Source: Bacillus thuringiensis (lineage in GTDB: Bacteria > Bacillota > Bacilli > Bacillales > Bacillaceae_G). Taken from it: 64,000 bases of DNA. Numbering within the stretch: position 1 is the stretch's first letter; each line of letters starts with the position of its first letter. The translations under genes and the position numbers were made by a program. Location of the stretch: contig NZ_CP012099.1 in assembly GCF_001182785.1 (NCBI RefSeq), positions 804,501-868,500 of the forward strand, written 5' to 3'. Positions 8,204-17,680 of the stretch are shown here, one piece after another. The notes under the pieces are model-generated. The model made no database searches. It was not told where the DNA came from and worked only from the letters and a program-made list of their open reading frames with translations.

Positions 8204-9379
8204 TTATTCATATCGTAAACATTCAATTGGATCAAGTTTTGCAGCTTTGTTAGCTGGTAGTAGTCCGAATGCAATACCGATTAGCATTGAAATACCTACT
8301 GCAAGAAGTCCAAGTTCTTTTGAGACAACGAGTGGCCATCCAGCAAAGATTGAGACGATCCAAGCGAAGAAAATACCGAGCATGAATCCGATGAAACCAC
8401 CAAGTCCTGTTAAAATACAAGATTCGATTAAGAATTGTGTTAATACTTTACCACGTGTTGCACCAAGTGCTTTACGAATACCAATCTCACGTGTACGTTC
8501 TGTTACAGATACGAGCATGATGTTCATTACACCGATACCACCAACAAGTAAGGAAATAGCAGCAATACCACCGAATACCATTTTCATCATACCGATTGAT
8601 TCGTCTAGTTGCTTCGTAAATTCACCCATATCTTGCGCTTCAAATTTATGCTCAAATTTAGGGGCCTTCATGTCGTTTAAAACGGAAACGGCTTCTTTTT
8701 CTACATTTTTACGTTCCGATGGAGAAACGAGTGTTAATTTTACTGTGTCATACTCAGTTACTCCTGAAATTACAGGGGCGTTTTCAAGTGATGTATAACC
8801 TTCTGACATAGCCATTCCAAACTCATTTTTCGTTTCGTACACACCGACTACTTTATATGGTTTTCCTTTTATATCTGTGTATAAATTTGATTCCCAACCA
8901 TTAAATAATTTATTGAAAGCTTCTTCATTTAATATAACAGTAGGAATTGCTTGGTTTAATTCGCTGTCGTTTAATTCACGACCGTGAACTAATTTTATTT
9001 TTGAATCTGTCATAAAGGCGCCTGTTCCACCTTTTAAATCAAGAGAGACATCTTTTGAACCAGCAGATGCTTTTACTTTCATACTTACATCTGGATAAAC
9101 ATCTTTAACTCCAGGAACAGATTGAAGACGTTTCAGCATATCAGATGTAATTTTAGCGTTATCTGGTCCATAATCAGGGTTTTTGTAGTAAATCGTTACT
9201 TCATTATCTTTTCCTTGGCCTAACTCTTTTTTAAACTTTGCGTTTGTACCATCACCCATTGAAATGATAGTAATAATGGCGCTAATACCGATAATAATAC
9301 CTAGCATCGTTAAGATAGAACGCATTTTATGAGCAAAGATAGAGGAAAGGGCCATGCGTATATTTTCACTCGTGTTCAA
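8204..9379 (-). CDS. ABC exporter permease, MacB/YknZ-like
   Basis: 391 residues: an N-terminal membrane helix (about 22-45, SILTMLGIIIGISAIITIIS), a large extracytoplasmic MacB-type domain (about 50-265) and three C-terminal helices with the FtsX-family TREIGIRKALGATR motif between the first two. With the adjacent ATPase and adaptor protein it forms a MacAB/YknXYZ-type exporter of peptides or toxic compounds. The frame opens at a TTG at 9394 that overlaps the ATPase gene; I prefer the TTG at 9379 because a GGAGAGG site lies six bases before it and the protein then starts MNTSENIRMAL as in relatives. Confidence 0.88.
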   Translation of the reverse strand: MNTSENIRMALSSIFAHKMRSILTMLGIIIGISAIITIISMGDGTNAKFKKELGQGKDNEVTIYYKNPDYGPDNAKITSDMLKRLQSVPGVKDVYPDVSMKVKASAGSKDVSLDLKGGTGAFMTDSKIKLVHGRELNDSELNQAIPTVILNEEAFNKLFNGWESNLYTDIKGKPYKVVGVYETKNEFGMAMSEGYTSLENAPVISGVTEYDTVKLTLVSPSERKNVEKEAVSVLNDMKAPKFEHKFEAQDMGEFTKQLDESIGMMKMVFGGIAAISLLVGGIGVMNIMLVSVTERTREIGIRKALGATRGKVLTQFLIESCILTGLGGFIGFMLGIFFAWIVSIFAGWPLVVSKELGLLAVGISMLIGIAFGLLPANKAAKLDPIECLRYE

Positions 9380-9381
9380 AA

Positions 9382-10056
9382 TTAACCTCTCCAATCTTGG
9401 ACGATATTTCCGTCACGAATTACAATTTGACGTGCTGCAGCTTCCCCAATTTCACGGTCATGGGTAATCATAATGATTGTTGAGCCTTGTTTGTTTAATT
9501 CGTAAAAGAGGTCCATAATTTGTGTACTTGTTTTCGTATCAAGTGCTCCCGTCGGTTCATCGGCTAAAATGAATTTCGGGTTATTTACGATTGCACGTGC
9601 AACAGCGACACGCTGCTTTTGTCCACCTGACAATTCGTTCGGCAGGTGAGTAGCGCGATCAGCTAAGCCTACTTTTGTTAAAGCGGCTAATGAACGCTCA
9701 CGTCTTTCTTTTTTATCAACTCCAGCGTAAATAAGAGGTAGCTCTACATTTTGAAGTGCTGTAAGTCTCGGTAATAACATGAAGTTTTGGAATACGAATC
9801 CGATCTCTTTATTACGAACGCGTGCAAGTTCTGTTTCAGACATGTTTGAAATGTTTTGCCCAGCTAGTTCGTACGTACCTGTCGTCGGTTTATCTAAACA
9901 GCCGATAATGTTCATTAATGTTGATTTACCAGAACCAGATGGACCCATAATTGAAGTGAATTCTCCTTGGTTCAGTGTTACGTCAATTCCGTGTAATATT
10001 TGAACGGATTCTGCACCATTTTGGAAGGATTTCGTGATGCCTTTTAAGTTAATCAT
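9382..10056 (-). CDS. ABC exporter ATPase, MacB/YknY-like
   Basis: 224 residues of the lipoprotein/macrolide exporter ATPase class. Walker A is GPSGSGKST (about 39-47), the signature LSGGQKQR is near 142, Walker B with its Glu is [12 protein letters not shown] and the switch His is in MITHD. The gene overlaps the upstream adaptor gene by four bases (ATGA), and the permease follows at once, so the three are one operon. Confidence 0.95.
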   Translation of the reverse strand: MINLKGITKSFQNGAESVQILHGIDVTLNQGEFTSIMGPSGSGKSTLMNIIGCLDKPTTGTYELAGQNISNMSETELARVRNKEIGFVFQNFMLLPRLTALQNVELPLIYAGVDKKERRERSLAALTKVGLADRATHLPNELSGGQKQRVAVARAIVNNPKFILADEPTGALDTKTSTQIMDLFYELNKQGSTIIMITHDREIGEAAARQIVIRDGNIVQDWRG

Positions 10057-11156
10057 TCAACGACAACCTCCATACCATCTTTTAAGTCTTTTTCAGGTTT
10101 AGAGATAATTTGTTCTCCTTTTTTCACTCCAGAAACTTTTGCTTCGCTATCAGTCTCGAATTCAACAGTAACTGCTTGTTCTTTCGCTTTACCGTCTTTT
10201 ACAACGAAGACAACATTTTTGTCGCCTTTTTTCACGATGCTGCTTTTTGGAACAATTGTACCAGTTGCTTCGCCAGATTTACTTGTTACGTAAACGTGGA
10301 ATCCGTTTTGTAGTTCGTCACTATTATCTAATGTGACAGTGAATTGATAGTTAGAAACAGTTTTATTTTCGTCCATACTCTTTAATGGTGTAGAACCGAT
10401 TTCTGTTACTTTTCCTGTCCAAGTCTTACCAGCGACAGTTTTTGATGAAACAGTTACTTCTTGCCCAACCTTCATACTAGCAAGCTCATATTCAGAAAGT
10501 TGACCTTTTACTTTAAATTGACCAGCGTGACGAAGAGTAATTCCGCTCATACCTGTTTTTTCGTCAGCAGTTTTTACGATATCATCAATTACGCCATCAG
10601 CAGGACTTGTTACAGAAAGAGTGTTTACTTTCTCTTTTGCTGCTTTAATCATTTCATCAGCTTTTTCAACTTCAAACTTTTTCATTTCAATTTGTGATTC
10701 TAATTGCCCAACTTCAGCTTCTGATGCTTTTAATGCTTCAGCAGGAAGGCCTGCATTTTTGTCTTTTTGTAATTTTTGTTTCGCTGCATCAATTTGTTTT
10801 TGGAACAACGTTACTTCTTTTTGTGCGATTTTCTTTTGCATTTCTGCTTCTGTTACACCTTGTTTAGCAGTAGGATCATTGTATTTAAACAGAAGTTGAC
10901 CTTTTTTCACTTCATCGCCTTTTTTAACAGCTAATTCATATGTTCCTTTTGTTGGATCGAATGAAATAGTTTCAATTCCGTTTGGAATAATTTCGCCACC
11001 AAATTTTTGTGCGTTTTGGATTTGTTTTTCCGTAACTTTATAACCGCTATATGCCATTGCTACTTCTGAACTGCCTCCAGCAAATGCAAAGTATGATCCA
11101 GCTGCAATTCCGATTGCTACTACACTAGTAATTAACACTTTATTTTTCTTCTTCAT
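10053..11156 (-). CDS. MacA/YknX-like periplasmic-adaptor family protein
   Basis: 367 residues: an N-terminal membrane anchor (about 5-27), a short first barrel/lipoyl half, an alpha-hairpin of Lys/Glu/Gln-rich coiled coil (about 95-165), the second lipoyl half (SPADGVIDDI) and beta-barrel/membrane-proximal domains to the end. This is the HlyD/RND adaptor fold, which in Gram-positives works with MacB-like permeases to move substrates across the wall side of the membrane. First gene of the operon. Confidence 0.92.
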   Translation of the reverse strand: MKKKNKVLITSVVAIGIAAGSYFAFAGGSSEVAMAYSGYKVTEKQIQNAQKFGGEIIPNGIETISFDPTKGTYELAVKKGDEVKKGQLLFKYNDPTAKQGVTEAEMQKKIAQKEVTLFQKQIDAAKQKLQKDKNAGLPAEALKASEAEVGQLESQIEMKKFEVEKADEMIKAAKEKVNTLSVTSPADGVIDDIVKTADEKTGMSGITLRHAGQFKVKGQLSEYELASMKVGQEVTVSSKTVAGKTWTGKVTEIGSTPLKSMDENKTVSNYQFTVTLDNSDELQNGFHVYVTSKSGEATGTIVPKSSIVKKGDKNVVFVVKDGKAKEQAVTVEFETDSEAKVSGVKKGEQIISKPEKDLKDGMEVVVE

Positions 11157-11195
11157 CTATTTATCACCTTTTCGTTCGTTTTAGTATCTACATTA

Positions 11196-11261
11196 AGTAT
11201 AAAAGAGGAGAAGAATCTGACAAATCGTTTTAGCTTACAATAACCTTACAGTTTTGTAAGG
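11196..11261 (-). promoter_or_regulatory. Promoter of the MacAB-like operon with TTACA/TGTAA repeat array
   Basis: On the minus strand TTGTCA (11218-11223), 16 bases and TATACT (11196-11201) form a good sigma-A promoter. Just upstream of the -35 are TTACA at 11235-11239, TTACA at 11246-11250 (11 bases apart) and the inverse TGTAA at 11255-11259; CCTTACA-GTTT-TGTAAGG is a perfect dyad. This spacing upstream of -35 suits an activator such as an OmpR-type response regulator. The regulator is not identified. Confidence 0.6.
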
Positions 11262-11310
11262 TAGAGGTTGTCCTAGTATAAGCAAATGAATTGACTCGTT
11301 GTTTCTTTCT

Positions 11311-11325
11311 TACAATAATATTGTA
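11311..11325. promoter_or_regulatory. Palindrome TACAATAATATTGTA upstream of the YwaF-like gene
   Basis: A perfect 6-3-6 palindrome. A TTGACT at 11291-11296 could be the -35, which puts the palindrome over the -10, the position expected for a repressor. Its TTACAATAA half matches the repeats in front of the divergent exporter operon, so one regulator may serve both. Confidence 0.45.
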
Positions 11326-11346
11326 TGGAGGAGAGGAGGAAGGAAG

Positions 11347-12081
11347 ATGGAAGCTTATTTTAGTGCGCATCCATTAAAATCGTTTATTCCATACTCAAGG
11401 CAACATGTCCTTATATTATTTATTATGTTGGTGGGGATATTTTTTCTGTATCAATACCAAGATGTATTACGTCAAAGTGAGTGGAATATAACGGTTCGAT
11501 ATGCAATTGCATTTTTATTTATAGGTAGTGAAATTGGGCTTCATATGTGGGAATGGAAAGCAGGGATTTTTGAGCTAGCTACTTCATTACCGTTTGAATT
11601 ATGTACAATTAGTTTATTATTAGCGTCGATTATGATCGTAACGAAAAGTTACCGTATATATGAGATTGTATTTTTTACCGGAATTATTGGTGCATCACAA
11701 GCCATTTTAACACCAAACTTGCAATATGCTTTTCCGCATTTTCGTTTCATTGAATATTTTAGCGCGCATATATTGCTCATTTGGGCACCACTCTTTATGA
11801 CTTGGGTGGAAGGCTATAGACCGACTTTGCAATCTATTAAGCGTACGATGATATTTTTAAACATAGTAATTCCAATCGTTTCTTTTGTGAACTACAAAAC
11901 AGGAGGCAATTATATGTTTTTAGCTCGTAAGCCAGAAACTGCTTCATTACTCGATATGTTAGGGCCGCATCCTTACTATATTATTTCATTAGAAATAGCT
12001 GCGCTTATTGGATGTTTTATTTTGTATATGCCGTTTGCGAAAAGAGAAGGGCATGCGCATAAAGAATCACTAGGATCATAA
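11347..12081 (+). CDS. TIGR02206 / YwaF-like integral membrane protein
   Basis: 244 residues with six or more membrane helices (roughly 22-40, 50-66, 75-100, 108-125, 135-155, 165-180, 210-230). It resembles the YwaF/TIGR02206 family of Firmicutes, whose function is unknown. An upstream TTG at 11299 is in frame, but the strong GGAGGAGAGGAGGAAG site ends just before the ATG at 11347. It ends in its own terminator and is divergent from the MacAB-like exporter. Confidence 0.8.
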   Translation: MEAYFSAHPLKSFIPYSRQHVLILFIMLVGIFFLYQYQDVLRQSEWNITVRYAIAFLFIGSEIGLHMWEWKAGIFELATSLPFELCTISLLLASIMIVTKSYRIYEIVFFTGIIGASQAILTPNLQYAFPHFRFIEYFSAHILLIWAPLFMTWVEGYRPTLQSIKRTMIFLNIVIPIVSFVNYKTGGNYMFLARKPETASLLDMLGPHPYYIISLEIAALIGCFILYMPFAKREGHAHKESLGS

Positions 12082-12096
12082 CCTAGTGATTTTTTT
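12066..12096 (+). terminator. Terminator of the YwaF-like gene
   Basis: ATCACTAGG (12066-12074) pairs perfectly with CCTAGTGAT (12082-12090), then seven T residues. It overlaps the last codons of the gene, and it contains the GTG at 12086 that would otherwise be the longest start of the next gene. Confidence 0.92.
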
Positions 12097-12169
12097 GTAT
12101 AAACATTTACAATTCAGAAAATTAAGAATAAAATTAGAGGGTAAATTATATAGAGAGAGAAGGGAAAAC

Positions 12170-13036
12170 GTGGTCAAAAAAGTTTTTCTGAATGGGATGG
12201 AAGTGACGGTTCAATTTATTATTTCGATTTTGGGTATTATTTGTTTAGGGGCACTGCCGAAATTATTTTATGGATTTGAGCTGCATGCATCAAGGTACAT
12301 ACAGAGTTTAAAAGAAGTGTTTGTGAACTTAATGGATATTTCCAATTTGCAATATGTGAAAGGTAAATTTTTATTTCCGCAGCTGTTCGTCCATTATAAA
12401 GAAACGATTATTATTTTTTTAGCTGCTTTTTTTATTTCATTATTTGTAGCATTTTGTATTGTTTATGTAATTATGAGTAGTTCACCGCGTATACAACATC
12501 GAATTAAATCATTTCTTATCTTCCTAGAATCCATTCCAGATATCCTTCTTATTTTAGTATCACAAATTTTAGTTGTATGGTTTTTTAAACAAACAGGTTT
12601 TTTACCTTTTCAAATTGCTTCAATTGGAGGCGAGTCGATTAGGGGGTTGCCAATATTGTGTTTGAGCATCCCGACTACGATTATGTTTGTAAAAATGGTC
12701 GTGCTTCGTTTTGAAAATGAACTAGAAAAAGATTATGTACTATTTGCTAAGGCGAAAGGGCTGGGGCGCTTTCATATTTTAAATCGTCATATTTTACGAA
12801 ATGTGTTGCTTAGTACATTATTCTTTGCGAAAACGAATATCTTTTTTATGTTATCTAATTTATATATTATAGAATGGATTTTTAATACGGGTGGTATTTT
12901 TATGTTTTTGAAATCGTATTTCGGTATTAGAGTTGAGGTTTTCATCGTTAGTGTGCTTCTTATATATATTCCGATTTTTATTTTATTTAAATTGTTTCAT
13001 TATCTCATTCCGGCTGCGATGAAGGAGAGATTATAA
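12170..13036 (+). CDS. OppB-like ABC transporter permease
   Basis: 288 residues, six membrane segments, with an EAA-type loop (AKAKGLGRFHILNRHILRN) near residue 215 that contacts the ATPase in peptide/nickel importers. The longest frame begins at a GTG inside the preceding terminator and is rejected; the GTG at 12170 follows an AGAAGGGA site and gives MVKKVFLNG. The partner permease starts one base after the stop. No binding protein or ATPase gene is nearby, so the transporter must borrow them from elsewhere. Confidence 0.8.
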   Translation: MVKKVFLNGMEVTVQFIISILGIICLGALPKLFYGFELHASRYIQSLKEVFVNLMDISNLQYVKGKFLFPQLFVHYKETIIIFLAAFFISLFVAFCIVYVIMSSSPRIQHRIKSFLIFLESIPDILLILVSQILVVWFFKQTGFLPFQIASIGGESIRGLPILCLSIPTTIMFVKMVVLRFENELEKDYVLFAKAKGLGRFHILNRHILRNVLLSTLFFAKTNIFFMLSNLYIIEWIFNTGGIFMFLKSYFGIRVEVFIVSVLLIYIPIFILFKLFHYLIPAAMKERL

Positions 13037-13037
13037 T

Positions 13038-14042
13038 ATGTGGACGTATATAAAACGTGATAAAAGATTTTGGATAAGCATTGGGTTTCTTCTCCTATTA
13101 GTTCTTTTGAGCATCGGAAATACGTTATGGAATGATGGACATATTAGACAAGTTACATTGCAATATGATGCGGATGAAAATCCAGAAGTGCCACCGTTTC
13201 CACCTTCATTACAATTTTTACTCGGGACAGACCGGAAAGGGTATGACCTGTTACATTTAGTCATTGAGGGCGCGAAGTGGACGATTGGTATATCTATTTT
13301 AATTGCGGCACTTAGAATGGTAATAGGTGTGTTTTTCGGTGTCGTACTCGGAACGTATATAAAAAGAGGATTTTCAAAAATTGAGGCTTTCTTTGATAGT
13401 TTTACAGTTATTCCGACAGTTATGATTGCGTATTTTTTTCTTCAATCTGCAAATGCATTTGGAAGCGGAGAGGAGACAACAACCTTTTTTGAAAGGGCTT
13501 CGTTTCAAGTGGTATTACTTGTACTGCTTGTAATGCCAGTTATTGCACTGTATGTGGCGAAGGAAGTTCGTAAATTGCGAACGGAAGAATTTGTTGATGC
13601 CGCGCGCATATTAGGTGGATCGAGAAGACATATTGTTATAAAACATATTTTTCCGCATCTCTATATGCCGTTTATACTCGTATTTCTTCAGCAGTTTACG
13701 CAGACTCTTACTATTTTACTGCACTTAGGATTACTTGAAGTGTTCTTTGGTGGGACTGTAATGTTTGGTGGACAAATAAAAGAGGTGGAATCTTATACGC
13801 ATGAATGGTCAGGTTTAATTGGAGTCTATTTTAGATCATTAACAGTGAATCCATGGATCCCTCTCGTCCCAATTACATTTTTCGGGCTTACTATTTTTTC
13901 AGGAAATATGATTGTGAAAAGTATAGAAGAGGCGATGATGAAAGTAAGGTTAGGGGGAGAGATGAAGAAGGACGTTGTAGAAGAGGAACAATCTGCTGTG
14001 CAGTCAAAAGAAGAGTTATTTACTTTTAAACATACGATGTGA
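13038..14042 (+). CDS. OppC-like ABC transporter permease
   Basis: 334 residues: an N-terminal helix (about 11-29), an extracytoplasmic segment, then five helices with the EAA loop DAARILGGSRRHIVIKHIFP near residue 190, typical of OppC/DppC. A hydrophilic Glu-rich tail (about 305-334) is an addition to the usual fold. AAGGAGA precedes the ATG. It forms the second half of an orphan permease pair with the gene upstream. Confidence 0.82.
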   Translation: MWTYIKRDKRFWISIGFLLLLVLLSIGNTLWNDGHIRQVTLQYDADENPEVPPFPPSLQFLLGTDRKGYDLLHLVIEGAKWTIGISILIAALRMVIGVFFGVVLGTYIKRGFSKIEAFFDSFTVIPTVMIAYFFLQSANAFGSGEETTTFFERASFQVVLLVLLVMPVIALYVAKEVRKLRTEEFVDAARILGGSRRHIVIKHIFPHLYMPFILVFLQQFTQTLTILLHLGLLEVFFGGTVMFGGQIKEVESYTHEWSGLIGVYFRSLTVNPWIPLVPITFFGLTIFSGNMIVKSIEEAMMKVRLGGEMKKDVVEEEQSAVQSKEELFTFKHTM

Positions 14043-14072
14043 AGAGCCTGGGAAACTAGGTTCTTTTATTTT
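14042..14072 (+). terminator. Weak terminator after the OppC-like gene
   Basis: GAGCCTGGG-AAA-CTAGGTTC forms a short stem with mismatches and is followed by TTTTATTTTG. Confidence 0.5.
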
Positions 14073-14181
14073 GTTATATTACAATATCGTAAGAGAGATG
14101 TAATAAAAATCGATAGGGGAGAAATGCAATTTCGTATACACTTCATGTATAGAGAAATGCGAGAGCGGGTGAAGGTATACG

Positions 14182-16104
14182 ATGGATTTTTTAGAAGTAT
14201 CAAAACGTAGTATAAAACGAAATGTGAAAGATTATTTTCTATACTTTATTTCATTAGTAGGCAGCATTATTATTTATTTTACATTCGTATCGATTAAACG
14301 AAATGAAAGTGTAGTAGCTCTTTTGAAAGAGTCAGATAAGGTGGAAACGACGTTTACGTTTGCACAAATTTTGTTAATTATCTTTTTAACGATATTTATT
14401 TTTTATTGTAATAGCTTCTTTTTGCGAAAGAAGAAAAAAGAAATTGCACTATATAGTTTATTAGGTATTCGTAAAGAAGAAATTGCGAAATTACTCTTTT
14501 ATGAAACATTATTAGTTGGTGCTGCGGCAAGTGTATTAGGTATCATTTCAGGTTTGTTTATAGCCAATATATGCGCAGGGCTTCTTGTGAAGTTAATGGG
14601 AAGTGCATTTACTTTTACATTTACGATTTCATTTGTATCAATAGTAGAAGTTCTTATAACGATAGGTGCCATTTTCTTTATTGCATCATGGAAAAGTAAA
14701 AAGTTAATTTATGAACATCGTTTAGTTGAATTATTGTACGGGGAAAATCAGAAAGAAGAGGCACCTACTTATTCAAGTAAGAAAGCGAAAAGTGCAATTG
14801 TATTACTTTTTATAGGGTATGTGGTGGCATTTTCAACTTTAATTTTTGGAGTAGTGATGTTACTCCTTACAGGGTTAGTCATTTTTGGATTAATTGTAAA
14901 AGGTACGTTTTTATTATTTGAGCAGTACACAGTGAAATCACTGCATAAAGTAAAAGAAGACAAGAAGAAATATTGGAATGGGACGAACATTTTATCAATT
15001 TCTTCATTGTTCTTTAGAATAAAAGGAAATGTAAAGATGCTGGCGTTATTATCTTTATTAAGTGCGGTAACACTATGCACAATTGGTATGAGTTCTAGTA
15101 TGTATTATGGAGCGAAGAAAACGGCGAAACTTATGAATCCAGTTAGTTATGAGTATGTAACGACTGGGAAGGAATTAGATAAGAAAGTCAGTGAAGAGAT
15201 TCAAAAACATGAGTTAGGAATTAAAAATGAAACGTCTATAACTATGCTCTCTATGCAAGGAAATATAGATGGAGAACAAATGTTAACAGGATATTTAATA
15301 GGTAATGGTAATGTACAAATTATAAAAGTGACAGATTATAATAAATTAGCTTCTATGTTAGGTCATAAACAAGTTATTCTCGGTTCTGAAAAGGAAGTTG
15401 TTTTATTAGATCCGTATAAATCATATAACATCGAAAAGAATTCTCTTGAAGGAAATCATGTGTCCTTTGAAGGAATGAAGAGTGGTTTAACAATCGTTGA
15501 TCACCGCGAAGAAACAGTTGTTAGTGCGAAACTTGCACCAGTGGGGCTTGTTGTTCAAGAGTCATTATTTAATAAGTTGCAGAAAGGAAAGGATGTTTCA
15601 ACAGTTAGTGGATTTATCGTTGAAGGGAACGGTAGTAGAGAGTTAACGGAAAGAATAGGAGCTATTATTCCGAAAGAAGCGAAATTCCAATCATTTGAGA
15701 AGACGAATCAATCTGAATTGCAAGATGGTGCAGTATTATTATTTGCAAGTGTATTTTTAGGGATTGTCTTTATTCTTGCAACAGGCTGTATTTTATACTT
15801 TAAACAAATAACAGAAGCAATGTCAGAGCGACCGGCATACGGAATGTTAAAGAAAATCGGATTAACGAAGAAGGAAGCAAGGGAGTCTGTAAGAAAGCAA
15901 GTCGGTGCAATATTTTTAGCACCATTCATGCTTGCGATATGTCATACGTTCTTTGCGTTTTTAAGCTTGATGGGATTTGGAGGAATGTTTGAATATAGTC
16001 TTCCTCTGCTCGGTAGTATAGGGGTATATATCGTGATTTACTTTGGTTATTATATGTTAACGGTTCGTTCGTACACGAATACAGTATTTAATGATAGAAA
16101 ATAA
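14182..16104 (+). CDS. FtsX-family permease, BceB/VraG-like, without its ATPase
   Basis: 640 residues with the ten-helix plan of antimicrobial-peptide permeases: helix 1 (about 18-38), helices 2-4 with the KKKEIALYSLLGIRKEEIAKLL loop near residue 90, further pairs to residue 310, a large extracytoplasmic domain (about 310-515) and three final helices, the last group with the RPAYGMLKKIGLTKKEA loop. BceB-like permeases resist or sense bacitracin, nisin and similar peptides together with a BceA ATPase and usually a BceRS system. None of those lies in this window. A GAGAGCGGGTGAAGG site precedes the ATG; its quality is moderate. Confidence 0.85.
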   Translation: MDFLEVSKRSIKRNVKDYFLYFISLVGSIIIYFTFVSIKRNESVVALLKESDKVETTFTFAQILLIIFLTIFIFYCNSFFLRKKKKEIALYSLLGIRKEEIAKLLFYETLLVGAAASVLGIISGLFIANICAGLLVKLMGSAFTFTFTISFVSIVEVLITIGAIFFIASWKSKKLIYEHRLVELLYGENQKEEAPTYSSKKAKSAIVLLFIGYVVAFSTLIFGVVMLLLTGLVIFGLIVKGTFLLFEQYTVKSLHKVKEDKKKYWNGTNILSISSLFFRIKGNVKMLALLSLLSAVTLCTIGMSSSMYYGAKKTAKLMNPVSYEYVTTGKELDKKVSEEIQKHELGIKNETSITMLSMQGNIDGEQMLTGYLIGNGNVQIIKVTDYNKLASMLGHKQVILGSEKEVVLLDPYKSYNIEKNSLEGNHVSFEGMKSGLTIVDHREETVVSAKLAPVGLVVQESLFNKLQKGKDVSTVSGFIVEGNGSRELTERIGAIIPKEAKFQSFEKTNQSELQDGAVLLFASVFLGIVFILATGCILYFKQITEAMSERPAYGMLKKIGLTKKEARESVRKQVGAIFLAPFMLAICHTFFAFLSLMGFGGMFEYSLPLLGSIGVYIVIYFGYYMLTVRSYTNTVFNDRK

Positions 16105-16141
16105 AAAGAAGCAAGCATGGATTTCATGCTTGCTTCTTTTC
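16104..16141. terminator. Bidirectional terminator between the BceB-like gene and brnQ
   Basis: AAAAGAAGCAAGCATG (16104-16119) and CATGCTTGCTTCTTTT (16125-16140) form a perfect 16-bp stem with a five-base loop. Confidence 0.93.
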
Positions 16142-16142
16142 T

Positions 16143-17459
16143 TTATTTTGTAGAAACTTCACCTGTAGCTTCTGTTTGCGGAATAAAGTATCCAATTATA
16201 CCACCGATTATTGCTGGAATGATCCAGCCAATTCCTAGGTTATAAAAAGGAATGGTGTGTACGATATTAGCGATAAAACTTGGTATCATTTCCACATTAT
16301 CAAGTGCATGAATACAGCTAATAATAAACGCTGCAATCATCGCTCCAATGTAGACAGAAGGTTTACGTTTCGTATATTTATCGATAAATGATACGAAAAC
16401 TAAAATGATCGTAATTGGGTACAAAATAATTAATACAGGTAGTGTGATTTTAATTAATAAGCTTAATCCTAAGTTTGAAATAACGAAACTAAAGATACAA
16501 ACGTATAGTACAAGCTTTTTGTATGAAACATTTGTTAGCACTGTTGTGAAGTAATTTGCAAATGCACTTACAACACCAATTGCCGTCGTTAAACAAGCGA
16601 AGATAATGGCGATACTTAATAAAATATTACCGCTTGTCCCAAAGAATTGATACATAACAGTAGCTAATAGCTGACCACCGTTTTCGAATTGCCCTAAGTT
16701 TCCGTTTGAAGCTCCGATATAACCGAGTAAGAAGTAAACAATTGTTAAGAATAGAGCAGCAATACTTCCGCAAATGATTGTATATTTTGCGATAGATTTC
16801 TTCTCTTGTATACCGTTTTGACGAATTGCATTTACAACAATTGTTGATAGTACGAGAGCGCCAATTGCATCTAACGTTAAAAATCCTTCAAGAAATCCTT
16901 TGAAAAACGGGATGTCTTTATAGTCACCGATAGGCTCTGCAAACGTTCCTGGTGAAAGAATCGCTTTTGTTGCCATAATTGCAATAATTACAAGTAAAAT
17001 TGGTGTTAATATTTTACCGATATGATCTACTAGCTTGGATGGATTTAATGATAAGAAGTAAACGACTGTAAAGAAAATCGCACTAAAAACTAACATAGAA
17101 TACCATTGATCTGGGAAAAGTGGTGCAATCCCGATTTCGTAAGATACAGATCCAGTTCGTGGAATAACAAATAGTGGGCCGATTGAAAGATAAATAATGA
17201 TAGCGAATACTGCTGCGAATTTTGGATGAACACGGCTCGCTAAAGTGTTAAAACTACCACCAGCAAGGGCAACAGCAACGATAGCAAGTAAAGATAAACC
17301 GACGTCTGTAATAATAAATCCTGTAATGGAAACCCACATATTTTCTCCGGAAGAAAGACCAAGAAGGGGCGGGAAAATCATATTACCAGCACCGAAGAAA
17401 ACTGCGAATAGTAATAAACTAATCGAAAGTATTTGCGCTGGTTTTAAAGTTGTACGCAT
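16143..17459 (-). CDS. brnQ: Branched-chain amino acid:cation symporter BrnQ
   Basis: 438 residues with twelve hydrophobic segments. The N-terminal LFAVFFGAGNMIFPP motif and PRTGSVSYEIG segment are diagnostic of LIVCS/BrnQ carriers, which import Leu, Ile and Val with Na+ or H+. AGGAGG lies upstream of the ATG. I saw no T-box leader in the 200 bases in front of it, unlike some Firmicute brnQ genes. Confidence 0.93.
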   Translation of the reverse strand: MRTTLKPAQILSISLLLFAVFFGAGNMIFPPLLGLSSGENMWVSITGFIITDVGLSLLAIVAVALAGGSFNTLASRVHPKFAAVFAIIIYLSIGPLFVIPRTGSVSYEIGIAPLFPDQWYSMLVFSAIFFTVVYFLSLNPSKLVDHIGKILTPILLVIIAIMATKAILSPGTFAEPIGDYKDIPFFKGFLEGFLTLDAIGALVLSTIVVNAIRQNGIQEKKSIAKYTIICGSIAALFLTIVYFLLGYIGASNGNLGQFENGGQLLATVMYQFFGTSGNILLSIAIIFACLTTAIGVVSAFANYFTTVLTNVSYKKLVLYVCIFSFVISNLGLSLLIKITLPVLIILYPITIILVFVSFIDKYTKRKPSVYIGAMIAAFIISCIHALDNVEMIPSFIANIVHTIPFYNLGIGWIIPAIIGGIIGYFIPQTEATGEVSTK

Positions 17460-17645
17460 ATAAAGAAAATCCTCCTAATGAGTGTTTTTGTCGAAAATTC
17501 AAATAATTTGTCGAGTAACTGTTATTATTTTAAAGGTCTGATGACTAGAAAGCAATAGGGAATTTTGAAAATATTAAAAAATAATGCATTAAATCGAATA
17601 AATATACTATTTATATGTTTAATAGGAAGAATTTAACTTTTAACA

Positions 17646-17680
17646 TAAAAAAACACATATCGCTAGGATACGTGTATTAA
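17646..17680 (-). terminator. Terminator of the cotJ operon
   Basis: ACACATATC (17653-17661) and GATACGTGT (17667-17675) form a stem with one mismatch; the A run on the left gives the minus-strand T tract. It overlaps the start of the 3' flank of cotJC. Confidence 0.8.

Noticed and set aside
8247..8798. 183-codon plus-strand frame opposite the MacB-like permease
   Set aside because: It lies wholly within the permease gene, has no ribosome binding site and no family resemblance.
12086..12169. Longer N-terminus for the OppB-like permease
   Set aside because: The GTG lies in the terminator stem of the gene before; the GTG at 12170 has a ribosome binding site.
17460..17645. T-box leader before brnQ
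   Set aside because: No AGGGTGGNACCGCG motif or specifier stem is visible.
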